DNA of 64,000 nt from Nageia nagi. Its lineage: Eukaryota; Pinophyta. The position numbers were made by a program, and so were the translations under genes. The stretch is taken from positions 210,242,001 through 210,306,000 of the forward strand of contig JBITNC010000001.1 of the NCBI GenBank assembly GCA_050084985.1, given 5' to 3'. Positions 46,500 through 59,326 of this stretch are shown here, one piece after another. Each line of letters opens with the position of its first letter. The stretch's first letter is position 1. The notes beneath the pieces are model-generated. The model was not told the origin of the DNA. It searched no databases and saw only the letters and a program-made list of their open reading frames with translations.

Positions 46500-47880
46500 T
46501 TTTTTAAAGCATATATCACTATGTCAGGTTCTAATGATAATGAGATCATATAATTTATTCATTTTAAAATGAATGATATTTCTTTCATTGAGGATGATCT
46601 ACTAGAGCCATATCCTCCTAAGAGGACTAACATTTCTTTCGATGAAAATGAGCTAGAGGAGGATGAGGTATATATAATTAATAATGAGTATTAAATATAT
46701 GTATTTACATTATATATAATTAATAATTAGGTATATAATATCATTATGTGAAATATTTAACTTAATAGTATGGATTTTGTTATAGAAACACTGTGATGAT
46801 GATGGTGACCATGAGGTAATTAACATTAAATTTTAGTTTGATTTTAAATTTAATATTAAATTTAAATAAAATTAATTATATCACATAAATTTTCATGAAA
46901 ATTTCAATTTACATAATGTAAAGTATGCAAATCCATCAAATGAAAAGGGAAAAACATGTACTAGAGGAACTAGATATCAAACAAAACTTTAAAATATATT
47001 TATAAGTGATGATCATGTTAATAATTTGCCATTATATTGACCATTAGATAATTTATATGATCATTAATTACCTTATAAATACTAAAATTTATATTAGGAT
47101 ACATATGATCAAAAGCTATATAGCTCCTGACCAATCAAAGAACCATTTCAAAAAGCTTATGCCATTAAAATAATATTATAATAGATACATGATTAGAGAA
47201 ATTAAATATATACATGAAGTTGGTATGGATTTATTTATATTGAATGATATGCTTATTCCTCAAAGAAATGTAAAAGATCCATCAATACTATTTTTTGGTC
47301 TAATTTAGAGTAGAAAAAATATCTCATATTAGAAAGGAATGGAGACAACATTAAAAGATATAGTATTTATGTAAATTTGAAATAAAAAACCAAGCCTTCA
47401 AAATGTTTTTACATTGATGATTTGTGAAATATGTATCAAAATATTGCAAGATATATAAATAGTTCTATCAGTATTGGATTCCTTTTGAATTATAAATTTC
47501 ACCATTTTGAAAAGCAACAAGAAGACTTCATGAGTAAATAATCAGATAGTTATCTATGTGTAGTTATTATTAGAATTTTGAAATATGGTGATGAGATATT
47601 AGTGGATTATAATTATATAAAACCTTTAAAATTTAAATAAAAAAAAAAGCCTTAAAAATTGAATCCTTATTGATGTTTGTTCATGCATCTATTAATGGAA
47701 GATATTATATTTTTTCAAAAAATATTAATGAAAAATATTGTGTAAAACCTATTAATGAGTTATTATTGCATTAAACTTATTCATTTTTTAATAAAAAAAT
47801 ATATATTTTTTTTAAAATTATTTTAATTTTCTATAATAACTAATTTGATAAACACATCATAATGCAATAAATAGATAATA
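46500..47880 (+). other. Unassigned exon-like debris upstream of tnp2
   Basis: Short protein-like stretches separated by AT-rich possible introns: MSGSNDNEII and an acidic SFDENELEEDE (46510-46670), KHCDDDGDHE near 46785, then FEKQQEDFMSK and YGDEILVDYNYIKPLKFK near 47510-47640. They may be the 5' part or a second gene of the CACTA element that follows. I recognise no domain. Confidence 0.3.
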
Positions 47881-47899
47881 CCACTCTAGCATAACATCT

Positions 47900-48862
47900 T
47901 ATGTACCCACTTTGCATTGAACAAATGCATGTATGGATTAGAGTAAGTGACTATGTATGGATTAGAGGAAGTGACTATCCACATGAACATGGATTTTAGA
48001 TACCAATAATAATGAAGGAAAGAATAACTATGTTCATGTGGATCATGATAATGTAATGACTAATTATATTGAGTTAGTATATGAAAATAAATAGGATGAT
48101 GCATATGTTCATGCCTCTTATCATACACATGATGGTGTAAGGGATTGTAATTTAGAAAATAATAGCTTTTATTGTGCTACAAATACCAAATTATATGAAG
48201 AAGAATTCTTATCCAAGTTATCAACAACCCTACTTTTGATGAATTTAAAAACCAAATATGGATGGATAGATACAAATTTCACTACTCTTCTAAAGTATGT
48301 AATTTTTTTTATTTTTAAATATTTAAATATATAATAATTTATATATTAGATTTTTTATATTGTTTAGTATATAACATAATAAATTTATTACTTTATGTGG
48401 TACTACAGGTTACTAAATAAAAAGTTGCTTTCAAGTGATAATGTCATCCCTCCTTTATGTAGAAAAACATGTGTAGTTTTGAAAGATACAAGGCTAGAGT
48501 ATGATACATACCATGCTTGTATTAATGATTACATATTGTATAGAGGATCATATGAAAAATTGAGTACATGTCCAAAGTGTGGTGCAAGTAGATACTAAAA
48601 AGGAATGAAAGAAAAAAATATTCCTTGAAGGAAAGTTTACCATATGCAAATTATTCCTAGGTTGATGTGATTGTTTTGGTATAAATCACTTGCATAAATT
48701 ATTTATTAGCATGCAATAAATATAAGTTAAGATGATATAATTCACATTACTATAGATAGTAAAGCAATAAAACATATAGAGAAAAAATAGCTTGATAAAT
48801 ATCAAGCTTAACCTAGGAGTATTAGATTGGGTTTAGCAATGGATGGTGTCAATCCATTTGGG
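47900..48862 (+). pseudogene. En/Spm (CACTA) tnp2 transposase fragment
   Basis: The N-terminal part of a TNP2-type transposase. Exon text EFLSKLSTTLLLMNLKTKYG, WIDTNFTTLLK is followed by a GT-AG intron (48295-48408) whose removal gives LLK/LLNKKLLSSDN in frame. Then come LEYDTYHACINDYILYRGSY and YEKLSTCPKCGASRY, the Cys-rich motif of this family, and near the end RLGLAMDGVNPFG, another TNP2 signature. Stops lie between (after ASRY). The catalytic part beyond MDGVNPFG is missing or unrecognisable. No CACTA terminal inverted repeats were found. Confidence 0.82.
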
Positions 48863-49280
48863 TAATAATAATTCACATTCATTTTTTACACCTTCATTTT
48901 TTACTTTTATTATAATAAATTATAACATAAATCCATGGATATATATAATAAAAGAGCATTTTATGTTGGCTCTTATAGTCCCTTGAAAGCATCAAGTGAG
49001 AAACATGGATGTCTACCTTGAAAAAGTAATTGAAAAATTGATGCTCTTATGGAAAACAATTCATATGAATGTGTTATAACAAAAATAATTATTATTAAGG
49101 TTATTTACAAAATAATTAAATTCACCAATTAATAATGAATAATAGAAAATTGATGACATGAAAGATGATGATGATCTACTTGACCTTGACCTATCAAAAT
49201 TGGATTTTCAAAAGATACAAACCTATACTTTACCTATGATAACAAATGAAGGTGAAATTTGATTGAAAGAGGATGAATGA
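48863..49280. other. Possible tail of the CACTA relic
   Basis: An acidic open piece (MKDDDDLLDLDLSKLDF, near 49155) is the only protein-like text. Not assigned. Confidence 0.3.
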
Positions 49281-49789
49281 TGAGCTTACCTAAAATACGA
49301 AGCCACTAATCTAGCCTCAACCTAGTGGTAGCACTAAGAACCTAGTAATAGAACCTGGGTACCATTCCAAAATGCATTATCCTTTTTCTCTATGTTGTCA
49401 TCCCACCTTTGATGTATCAAATCTTAATTTTGAAGGAATGAAAGGTTGCATGAATGTAGAGATTAGAGTATAACAAAATTTAGAGATGATAGGTAGTGTT
49501 AAGAAATGCTAGTCAAGATTGATACAAGTATATTTCCACCTATCAAATATTGAATATTATGTCATTTCATGTCATATAATTGATCATGGACAACCACTCC
49601 ACCTTTATAAGCAACAGGTCTAATTCTAAGGCTCATCCTTAAGCTTATTATGATGTTGAGATAACCTGTTACTATAAAACATAAAGTTATATGAGAGTAC
49701 ATATGGAAAAGAGTATTTATTTAATAAATTATTTCAAATATCTAAAAATGGATTTAAATTAAATTAAAATTGTTTTTTAGGTGTTAATA
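49281..49789 (-). repeat. 3' LTR fragment of second PMD element
   Basis: The right end TTTTTTAGGTGTTAATA is followed at once by the GATGCCCCACTTT tract also seen at 2455. A shared stretch with the solo LTR at 43611-44246 supports LTR identity. A TTTATAAG TATA-like motif stands near 49600. The left limit is a guess. Confidence 0.55.
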
Positions 49790-49802
49790 GATGCCCCACT
49801 TT
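49790..49802 (-). other. Polypurine tract of second PMD element
   Basis: AAAGTGGGGCATC on the minus strand, identical to the tract at 2455-2467, next to the LTR end. Confidence 0.75.
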
Positions 49803-50159
49803 GAATATATTTTGATGCTTTTGAGACAAAAGAAAATCAAAACATGAATTCAAAGTATAGTAAGGAAAGTAAAAAGATAATCCCTAAAAAGTTGTGACAT
49901 GGTGGTAGCTTTGGATGCACCAATTTTTGCTTATGTTATACCCCCTATTTTAGTTGGTTGTGATATGATGGACCTCTCATCATAGGAGAAATATGAGTAA
50001 AAGTAAAGGATACCTAAAAAGAGCTTAGATAAGAAACTTTTTTCATGATATATCTTAAATATAAACATGATATATAAAGTATGATAAGTGATAAGAAAAA
50101 AAACCTATCCTTAGTGACTTACCCATCAAGATGAAGTGAAGATGAGAATAAAGTTAGAT

Positions 50160-50460
50160 TGATTAGCTTGGTTTCTCAAGCCACCATGTTTCCATGGATT
50201 TTTATATGAATGGACCTCCCTTACAAAGGTCCTAAATGATAAGATTGATCCTTCTTTACAAAGGCATTAAATGATAAGAATGATCAACTTGATTTCCTAA
50301 GCCATTATGTTACCATTTATTTTTTGATAAGAGTGTTGCTTCCTTACAAAGGAGGCCAATGATAAGAGTGACCATCTTGGTGCCCCAAGCTATCATATTT
50401 CCATGGATTTGCTAATAAGAGTTCTCCTTCCTTACAAAGGTGACAAATGATAAGCGATAA
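50160..50460 (-). repeat. Degenerate tandem repeats near 3' LTR
   Basis: Four units of about 60-80 bp built on CTTACAAAGG..AAATGATAAGA, alternating with (C/T)CAAGCCA.CATGTTTCCATGG. Position and GATAAG wording match the repeat block of the first PMD element. Confidence 0.65.
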
Positions 50461-52113
50461 TATGATATGAAAATCTTTGGATCATATGAGAAGCATTTTA
50501 TATGATAAGCATTAATTTTAAGAGTGATAAACAATACTTTGATATGAATAGATTTGAACATAAAAATATTTTGATAAGATGTTATTAAGAAAGGTAAGAT
50601 AAGCAAGATATATAACAAATTGTATGCAATTTTTATTGTAATAAGAAACAATATTTATTGATAAGCAATTGATTGAATATGCAATCAAGCATTTGATAAG
50701 TAATTTTATTAATACAATAATTTATTTAAAATATTTGAATAATAAATACTAATAACCATAATAATAACATATATTTTATGACATAAAAAAAGGAAAATAA
50801 CATTTTTGAAATATATTTACATTTTTTTAAACATGATAAGCTATGCTAAACTAGAATTCATTTAGTTTTACATAAATGAAAAACATATACATTTTTCCAT
50901 AGTTAAATGTATGAATGAAATATGAAAAATAAAATACACTTTAAATTATCATTATAACCTAGTGGCAATGCTAGGAACATGGCATCATCACGAAGTTAAG
51001 GAGGAATTTTTAAGAAAGTGAAAAGCATAAAAAGTCTTTTCCACATCCATGAGGTGATAAATAGAAACAATTTTTAGGAACACAAAAGGTAAAATAAAGT
51101 TGATGATCTTTTTACTTCAATTTTTACCAATTTGCCTCAAAGGGAATTTTTGATAATTTACACTTTATTACAAAGAATGATAAATAATTTTATTGCATGC
51201 ATAAAAATAATATAATGTAGGCATCACATTTGGTAGGAAATGATGCTAAGAACCTATTGGAAATACTTGAATAGAGTGACATCGCATGGCTAAAGGAGTA
51301 GAAAGGTGTTGAGCAGAAGAGCACAAATGGGCAAGTGACTAGTTGATAAAAAAAATATTCCATTTAGGGTAATTAGTAAGATTTAGCAACAAATTTAAAA
51401 AAAGTATTTCTAATTTGGTTATACATAGTTAGAATTATATTTGATTTATGCATTCATAATTTCATAATTGGATTTTTAGTCTGCAAGGTTTTAGGTGTCT
51501 TTTTTGGCTTGTGGAGGGGTTGCAGTACACTATAGGCTTGGTTATTATGTTTATTAGTGATATGGTTCATTAGATAACTTCTAAATAGGGCCACTAATCA
51601 TTATTTATTAATTAATTACTCAAGGGACATCAAGTACCAAAAGTTCTCTCATATTCTTGGTTTATGTAATATTTATAAGGTTTTTGATGGTTTGCTTTTT
51701 CAAATTAGGTTAGTTTTTACCAAATTTGGAAAATTTTCAAAACATAAGGGGTATAAATGTAGGGCTATGTTTTGACATGCATGATGGGAAATGAGAAAGG
51801 TTTTTACTATACAATCTAGGTTAAGGTTGATGGGTATCTAAATTTTTTAGAAGATAGGGGGCTAAAATAGGGTGGCACCGTTAGGATCCTAGCATCATAG
51901 GTGGGATCATTTTTGTAGGGAAATAAAATAATGATACTTGTATGGTCTTAAAAAACTTAAATAAATTCATAATTTACTAATAACACATTACAAAAATAAA
52001 AAATAACATGAAAAACATATATTTTAATTTTTTAGTTTTTTAAGTTTTTGATGTTTCACATTTTTTGTTATATTTCATGTTACTAATACACTTCTTATTT
52101 GACTTGGATGTAG
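50461..52113. other. Upstream region of second PMD gene
   Basis: No coding signature in 1.65 kb. CCTAGTGGCAATGCTAGGAA near 50955 resembles the LTR stretch at 49308 (CCTAGTGGTAGCACTAAGAA), possibly another internal LTR-derived piece. A TATTTATAAGG near 51668 is a weak TATA candidate. An acceptor-like GACTTGGATGTAG ends at 52113. Confidence 0.4.
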
Positions 52114-53085
52114 GATCAAGCTTATTTGATGAAATGTGAGCCATGGAATCCATATATAAACATGATTTTAGACTTTATTTTGATACCATATGAGAGGGTA
52201 TTACTAGAGGCATCTAGGCTTAGTCATTTGAAGGGGATCATGCACATCCCATGTGATAGGTACTTTCTTACTACCCTTATAAAGCATTGGTATGATGATA
52301 CCAACACATTCTACCTACCCATGGGTGATATGACCATCACCCTTATTGATATACATCATATTTTATGGGTACCCATGAAGGATACAATTATACAATGGAA
52401 AATATTGATTATGGCTAAGATGGAGGATCAGTACTATAGGCTGATAGGGGTCAGGCACTACCAATAATAGAAGAAGGGTGCACCCCTTCATGATACTATT
52501 TGCATGCCCCCAAAGGAGCTTGATTTCATGATATATTTAAAGTTTTATGTAGTGGTTCTTATCAACATGATTTTATGAAGTGATAAGAATCATGAGTGCT
52601 TTCATACTGGAATCATTCTTATAGCGTGAAGGATATTCCTTCATAAGGAGAGATATGCATGGGTATCCTATATTTTGGCCATGTTATAGATGGATATTTA
52701 TAGTTTTATATATATGAACAATGGAGGAAAGATAATTACCTATTCATTTATTCTTCAAGTCTAGGCCTATGAGAATATCAATGTGGCTTGCACCTATCTT
52801 CCTACATTAATATAGGTGGATATGCCCCACTAGTTTTGGTGGTAGATAATGTAGTAGGTAGGTGTAACTTAGGTAGTCAAGAAATGTTGGAGACTATTAG
52901 ACCTTTTTGATGATGCAAACTTAGTGTGGGAATCATATTTTAATTTGGTATTTTAAGATGAGTTAGATGATGAGTTATCATGGAGCATGACTCCATGCCA
53001 TATTCAAGGTAACAAGAAGGTGATCGAGTACTATCATCTAGACCAAGTACTAAGATAGTTCAAGATGATACAAGATATTCCTATA
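52114..53085 (+). pseudogene. Antisense PMD pseudogene, 5' part
   Basis: From a likely splice acceptor the frame reads MKCEPWNPYINMILDFI, LLEASRLSHLKGIMHIPCDR, IKHWYDDTNTFYLPMGDMTI, TLIDIHHILWVPM, again the plant mobile domain (compare WDPNPNTFHLSTGEIIVTLEDIYRI in two pieces in the first element). Further on WSMTPCHIQGNKKVIEYYHL and MIQDIPILR are clear. TAG and TGA stops accumulate after about 120 codons. The frame is cut at ATTCCTATATTAAGG by the gag-pol element. It keeps 53 of the most conserved upstream residues that the first copy appears to lack. Confidence 0.78.
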
Positions 53086-53091
53086 TTAAGG

Positions 53092-53902
53092 TGTTATCAC
53101 ATAAAATTTATTTATGCATTTAAATAAATACATTTTCTTGCACTAATACACACCTAGAATATTTAATTTAATGATATCAATGTTTATCTTGAATATAATC
53201 ATAATATCAATAATTTTCTTGAATATCATTATGTATTATGGACTAACCCTATTTATGTAGTTACATGTCAACCTAAGGAGTAGGTAATATTATTATCTAT
53301 ATAAATAGGGATATAATAGTAAGTACACATCAAATAGGTACATGATCTCATATCTAGGCTTGATGATGGCAATCTTTTTGGTGTCTCTTGACACCACCAT
53401 TCAAGGTTGGGTTTATGTACTTACTTATGCAAGCATCTTGACAATTCTAAGCTTATTTGAGTATCAAACTAGGACCATTAAGAGTATGTATGGAGGCACA
53501 AAGTTGGTTTGGAATGGAATATAATCTAACAAAGACCATTAATGCTCCTCTATAGATGAAAGTAGACCATCCATGCTCCTTTCAAGCATGAAATAGATCA
53601 CTTGTGGCCCTCTTTTTGGATCATCTTACTCTATAACTTTAGGTGTAAACTCTATTAGTTGTTGAGGCTTTGTAACTATCTTTCATTCACAATATTATGT
53701 ACATTTCATGGGTTAAGTATACAAATTCAATTTTTTTTTGGTAATGTCATTTTGATTCTAATTATTCATTATCTTCTATATCAGCTTATCTTGTTATAAA
53801 TTGCTATTTGTTAGCTCAAAATTTACAAATAGATATAATATTCTTTTAGGACTATAGGTATTTATTTATTTACATTCTTTAATACACTTTTGTTTGTAAA
53901 TA
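53092..53902 (+). repeat. 5' LTR of gag-pol element
   Basis: TGTTATCACATAAAATTT to TTTGTTTGTAAATA. The TATA box TATATAAATAGG is at 53298-53309, followed by TAATAGTAAGTACACAT, the start region also present in the LTRs at 1604 and 7917. Ends in TA where CA is expected. Confidence 0.92.
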
Positions 53903-53904
53903 TT

Positions 53905-53924
53905 TTGATGAACCTAATGTGAAT
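53905..53924 (+). other. Decayed primer binding site
   Basis: TTGATGAACCTAATGTGAAT corresponds to TGGTGAACCCGACGTGAA of the element at 7894-7914, with G-to-A and C-to-T changes. Confidence 0.7.
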
Positions 53925-53995
53925 CATAAGTAGTTGTGCTAAAATCCTAGGGTTTTATTTAGGACTAATAAGCAATTTTGTTATTTATTTTAGAC

Positions 53996-55065
53996 ATGGA
54001 TCAGTTAAGAGTATTCTTATGAACTCTTTCAAGAAGAGATCTTGATGAACTCTTGGGAGATATTTAGCATGATGGACCTAAAGTGACTAATGAAGGAGAT
54101 AACCATGGTGATGGAAGTAACAATGATAACATTGAAGCTACTATTGATCGTATGCAAAGACAAATTAATCAACTAGCAAGAGGATTAGTTCAAGCAGATA
54201 ATTCAAATGATGGTAGCCCTCTATGTGATGAGATCTATTTATGCATGCCACAACCAGATTATAAAGATTCCATGTTTTGTAAGTTTAGTGTGGATGGAGA
54301 TCCTAGAGACATTTGCAAGGGTTTAAAGATGAGTGTGAGCTCAAAATTAGTGTGGATTCAAGATTATAGGTGAAGTTCTTTCCTCATAGTTTGGAAGGAG
54401 AGGCTTGTGAATGGTTCTATTATCTACCTAAAAGGTTAGTTACATCATTTAAAGAATTAAGCAACTTATTTCTAGAATAGTATAAGCATAACATCAAGCA
54501 TGAAGTCATGGGTTTAGATATATGTGCTATAAGACAAGGTAGTAATAAAAATCTTGAAAAATTTATTGTACAACTCAAGAAGACATGGCAAGAAGTCAAA
54601 ACAAAGCTCATAGAAAAAGAGGTAAATAATATTTTTAAAGATGTTATCATATTATCCTTACAATCCTATGTCATTGATTATACACATTTACCAATTTTTG
54701 ATATGACATATAAGCTATTGGAAGAAGAAAAAGTCTTTGTAAAATTAAGGCTTATGAAGTATCAAGATGATGACAAACCTAGGGCCAAGGATAAGCTACT
54801 ACAATAAATAAAGAAGGATAAATCCATTAATGTGGCAAAAAAGGTAGATGAAAAGAAAAAAAGGAAATTCATAAAGTTTCCTATACCTATTAGGTTTATC
54901 TTGAAATATCTAATGGCAAAGGGACTATTACAACCTTTACCTAAGCGAGAGGAAGACAAATCAGTAGAAAGGCCAACATGGTACAAAGAAGATAGATATT
55001 GTCAATATCATCAAACCAAGGGGCAAGCCACTAATGGGTGTGGAGGCCTAAGAAACAAAAAATAA
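53996..55065 (+). pseudogene. gag: Gag of gag-pol element, frameshifted
   Basis: Starts ATG GAT CAG (MDQLRVFL) and can be followed to GQATNGCGGLRNKK at 55065. Recognisable parts: IEATIDRMQRQINQLARGL, LCDEIYLCMPQPDYKD, a shift near 54310, then LDICAIRQGSNKNLEKFIVQ, KKTWQEVKTKLIEKEVNNIF and the Cys/His motif CQYHQTKGQATNGC, in which one His has become Gln. It is the same Gag type as at 6755-7825 (about 70% of residues shared by eye), but far more damaged. Confidence 0.88.
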
Positions 55066-55429
55066 AGGCTTATAAAGGATGGGTTCTATGTTTATCTTAC
55101 CAAAGTTAAAGATATAGGGGAAGAATAGCATGTCAATGTAATTTTCCATGAAGAAGTGTGTGCAACACTTACAAGAGGAAGATCAAGAGTAGCAACAAAT
55201 CTTGTAACATATGAAAAAGAGTTTTCTAAAGAAATAAGAAGTTTTGACCTCATTTAGAAACTCAAGAATACACAAGCCAAGGTTAGTTTTTTTGAATTAC
55301 TTTAAATTTAAAAACCCCATAGGGAAATGATGAATTAGATTTTCAAGAATAGTCAAATAGATAAGAACATCTCAATCATTACTTTTGCAAAAAAGGTAGA
55401 AATATGGAGTAAAGGAGATGTTATCACTT

Positions 55430-55857
55430 TTCATCCTAGTGAAAGGCCTAGCAAGGATGTGACCTAGTTACATCCACCATTATTTATTGAAGTGAATACC
55501 TTTGGTAATACAGTTAAGAGATCATTGATAGATGGTGGGCTAGCTTTGAATATTACCACCACTCACTTGCTTTCATAGTTTGATCCAGATTTATTACCTC
55601 TAAGAGAAGAGACTACCATGAGAGTTAAGGGGTTTAATGGTATTCCAAATAAATGTGTAGGAATCATCACACTTCCAATAAAAGTAGGAAATAAGGTACT
55701 TCAGACCCTCTTATACATTATATATGGAAAACCTTCTTTTAATTTTATTCTTAGGAGACCTTGGATAGATGACATGGAAGGAGCAGCATTCACTTTGCAC
55801 ATATGTTTCAAATTTTGTTTTGAAGGAAATGTTTATAAGGTAAAAATAGATGAGTAG
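55430..55857 (+). pseudogene. Aspartic protease of gag-pol element
   Basis: Reads PPLFIEVNTFGNTVKRSLID, GGLALNITTTHLLS, MRVKGFNGIPNKCVGIITL, LYIIYGKPSFNFILRRPWID. The IDGG triad is the Tat/Athila version of the retroviral D(S/T)G site, and RRPWI corresponds to GRPWI of the family. It cleaves the Gag-Pol polyprotein. A TAG follows VT and another follows LLS. Confidence 0.82.
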
Positions 55858-57180
55858 ATATCCAAGTAGTGCAATTATGTTCTCCCTAAGAGGTTTGTTC
55901 TATATGATGAAAAAGATGAGGCTATCCTAGCTAAGAATGATTAGATCTACAAAAAATCATTACAAAGAATCAAAGTCAAGGATATCAAATTTGGTTCATA
56001 CACCATCATGGATGTTAATAACATCAGTCTAGAAAGAGACTTGGATATATAGTAGGAGGCTTAGGAAAAGGACTACCTACTCTCCTTTGGGATCCATAAA
56101 GATCATTAGTAGTCCTCTTTAGAAGAAATCATAGAGGAAAACAAATATTACATCATTCCATATCATGGAGATGGTCATGATAATTAGGTTAGTCATCCAT
56201 TAGTAACACATGAAGATGAATGGGTAATATATGATCAAAATTGATTTATTATTGAATGTAAAATAGATGATGAAGATGCAATACATGCTATAGACTTGTT
56301 TGAGAATGATAATGTTTTTTTGGAATCTATGGGTGCTAGAACTAAATATCTAGCTAGGCATGAAAAGAGGACTTATAAACATTACCTAGATGTACATGCT
56401 TACTTCAATTAACTATGGAGGATAAAATCAAAGGGTTGGAAGAGTTGCCATTTCTCATACCATCAAAATCAAAGATGACTTGGTTGAATGAAGAGATAGA
56501 GGAGGTCAAAATTGGTTCTTAAGAGACACCATGATTATTAAAAATGGAAAAAATCTTAGGGGACATTATCTCTAGGAGAGGAGTTGAAGTGGATCCAAAG
56601 AAAATTAAAGCCATCTTAGAAATGTCTCCTCCTATAAATCTTAAGCAATTAAGAAGCCTCCAAGGTAATATTTAAGTTGTTAGAAGATTCATTTGTCAAT
56701 TAATAGATAAGATAGCTCCTATGTCTCATTTACTTAAGAAAGAAATTGATTTTAAATGGGATGTTAAGTGTCAAGAAGTGTTTGATAGAATAAAAGAATA
56801 TTTGCTACATCCACCAGTATTAACTCCATATAGGCATGGAGAACCCCTTTGCCTCTATGTCTTGGTTATAGAACATGCATTTGGGGTAATGTTGGTAAAG
56901 AAAAAAAAAGATGGTAAAGAGAGAATAGTCTACTTTATTAGTAGAATATTGAAATAATATGAAACTAGGTACGCACCCATTGATAAGTTGTGTCAATGTA
57001 TAGTGTTTGCTACTAAAAGGTTAAGGCACTATATGATAAATACCACAACACATGTACTTACTCAAGTAGACCCATTAAGATATCTGATGTCAAAACCATG
57101 ACTCAATGGAAGGTCAATAAAATGAATCATGCTACTTTAGGAGTTTGACCTCAAGTTTATGAAATAAAAATCAATTAAAG
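55858..57180 (+). pseudogene. RT remnant and RNase H of gag-pol element
   Basis: The pre-RT text ends MTWLNEEIEEVKIGS and LLKMEKIL, then jumps at about 56557 directly to GHIISRRGVEVDPKKIKAIL, the region after the RT active site. The palm with its YxDD box, about 250 codons, is gone. The thumb and connection (SPPINLKQLRSLQG, MSHLLKKEIDFKWDVKCQEV) and the tether RNase H (HGEPLCLYVLVIEHAFGVML, RIVYFISRIL) remain. The junction keeps a plausible frame. Stops occur on both sides. Confidence 0.85.
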
Positions 57181-57329
57181 TGTAGGTAATCATAGATTTT
57201 ATTGTAGAGTTTCCCATGGAAGATAGTACAAAAATCAGAGAAGAATTTTAGGATGAATGTGCTTTGGCAAAAACTATAAAATATGCAAAATATGACCACT
57301 TGCAACCTATATTTTGAAGAAAATAGGAA

Positions 57330-57803
57330 CATTAACATTCCATTTTTAGATGCATCAAAATGTTAGAAAATGTATTTTGATAGATCATGATGTATGCAAG
57401 GTTTAGGAGTAGGAATAGCATTTATACTTCTTAGAATGATGTTATTCCTATGTTGTACAAACTATCATTTGAAAGCACTAACAATATGGTAAAATATGAG
57501 GCTCTCATGTTAGGATTAAAAGTAGCTATAGAGATTGGTATTACACATTTGCATATTTATGGGGATTCATAGCTGATAGTGAATCAAGTCAATGAGATCT
57601 ACAAAACTAAGGATGGGAAGCTTATTCCATATAAAGTTTTTGTTACAAAAATCCTTGCTTGCTTTGAAGAGTATGAATTAGAAAACATTCCAAGGAACAA
57701 TAATAGGTTAGTTGATGCAATGGCAAGTGTAGCTTCACTTATACCAATTGAGATAGAAAGTAGGGAGACTACTTTCACTATCAATAACTTGGGAACCCCA
57801 TAA
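57330..57803 (+). pseudogene. Archaeal-type RNase H (aRH), usual Tat position
   Basis: Reads NNMVKYEALMLGLKVAIEIG, THLHIYGDS.LIVNQVNEIY, GKLIPYKVFVTKILACFEEY, ELENIPRNNNRLVDAMASVA. Glu (KYEAL), Asp (YGDS) and Asp (LVDA) of the active site are kept; the first Asp lies in a damaged FDGS-like stretch near 57375. It follows the tether RNase H and precedes integrase, the standard Tat order. TAG replaces Gln in GDSQL. Confidence 0.82.
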
Positions 57804-57829
57804 ATTGTTGAGGAGGACCTAAAAATGGT

Positions 57830-59126
57830 ATGTGTTTCTCAAAAGGTTGGTTATGAGGTAATTCCTTGGTACCAACACATATTCAAATATTTTAGGGATA
57901 ACTTTATTAATGCTACACTTGATAAGAGAGAACATATTAGAATAAAAAGGCTTGCTATGAAATATGTCATCAATGGTGATATACTTTATAAATGATCATT
58001 TAATGGTATTATTTTGAGATATCTTCATGATGAAGAGATTAAAATAGCATTAAAGCATGCTCATGGAGGGGCATGTGAAGGTTATTTCAATGGAAGATAA
58101 ACTTATGGCAAGTTGATTAGGATGGGTTATTAGTGGTCCACCATGGAACATGATTGTTATGAACATGTCAAGAAGTGTGAGCAATGTTAAAAGCATGCAC
58201 ACTTAGAATTAGCATCTACTAAAGAGTTGAACTATGTTACATCACCATGGCCTTTCTCAATGTGGGCTTTGGATTCCATGGTTGTTATCAATCCTCCATC
58301 TAGTGAGAGGCATAAGTTTATCTTGGTTGCCATCAAATACTACACTAAATTGGTTGAGGCAATTCCTTTGAAAACATCTATACAAAAACATGTCATCAAT
58401 TTCATCAAGGAATATATCATTTGCAGATTTAGCATACCTTGAAAGTTGATCATGGATAATGGTGTGAATTTTATAAGAAAATATATCAAAGGATTTTGTA
58501 AAAAGATGAAGCTTGAATAAATATTTTCTTTGGTTTACTATCCCTAAGGAAATGGACGACTTGAAGCAACAAATAAAGTAATCAAGAAGATATTAGCAAA
58601 AAATATCAAAAAGAATGGTAGGGATTGGCATGATCAATTACCATATGCTTTATGGGCATATAGAACAAGTGAAAGAATATAAATATTGTCTAGTCCATAC
58701 TCTCTTGTGTATGGTGATGAAGCAATCATTCCCCTTGAAATTGAGATCTCTTCTTTGAGAATTGCACTCAAATATATCATGAAGGGACTACAATAATGGG
58801 AAGCAAGGTTAAATTAGCTATAGGCATTACATGAGAAAAGAATTAATGCACTAGAGCATTTCAAAACATATCAACAAATAATAAAGAGAGCCTATAGAAA
58901 GAAAATGGTGTCCAAAGCATTTGAGGATAGGGATATGGTTCTCCAAGAGAATGTTTCTAACACTATAGGAAGAGATGAACTTAAAGGAAAGTTTGAACCA
59001 AATTGGGTTGGCCCATACATCATCACAGAGGTATTTGGTAGAGGTGAATACATATTATATGCATTGGATGGGGAGGTTCTAAAAAATTCCATCAATGCTA
59101 GGCACCTAAAGAAGTATCATATTTAG
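57830..59126 (+). pseudogene. Integrase of gag-pol element
   Basis: Zinc site: IALKHAHGGACEGYFNG, then EHVKKCEQC.KHA. Core: FSMWALDSMVVINPPSSERH (first Asp), LIMDNGVNFIRKYI (second Asp), YYP.GNGRLEATNKVIKKIL (Glu), so all three catalytic residues survive. C-terminal part: FEPNWVGPYIITEVFGRGEY, NARHLKKYHI, then TAG at 59124. Five or more TAA/TAG/TGA codons interrupt it. Confidence 0.88.
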
Positions 59127-59326
59127 GCAACTTATGGGTCATCCCATGCATCTATTTTTGTAAGAATGTTACTACAGGAATAAGCATGAAATAGATGGCA
59201 TAAAATCCAAAATAGAAGAACATTTTAGTATCATAAGAGGAGCATAAATGCTCCATTTTAGTAGGAAATTACTACCTATAGTCCTATTATACAGTTAAAA
59301 ATAGCAAAAATAAAGATCATTAGATA

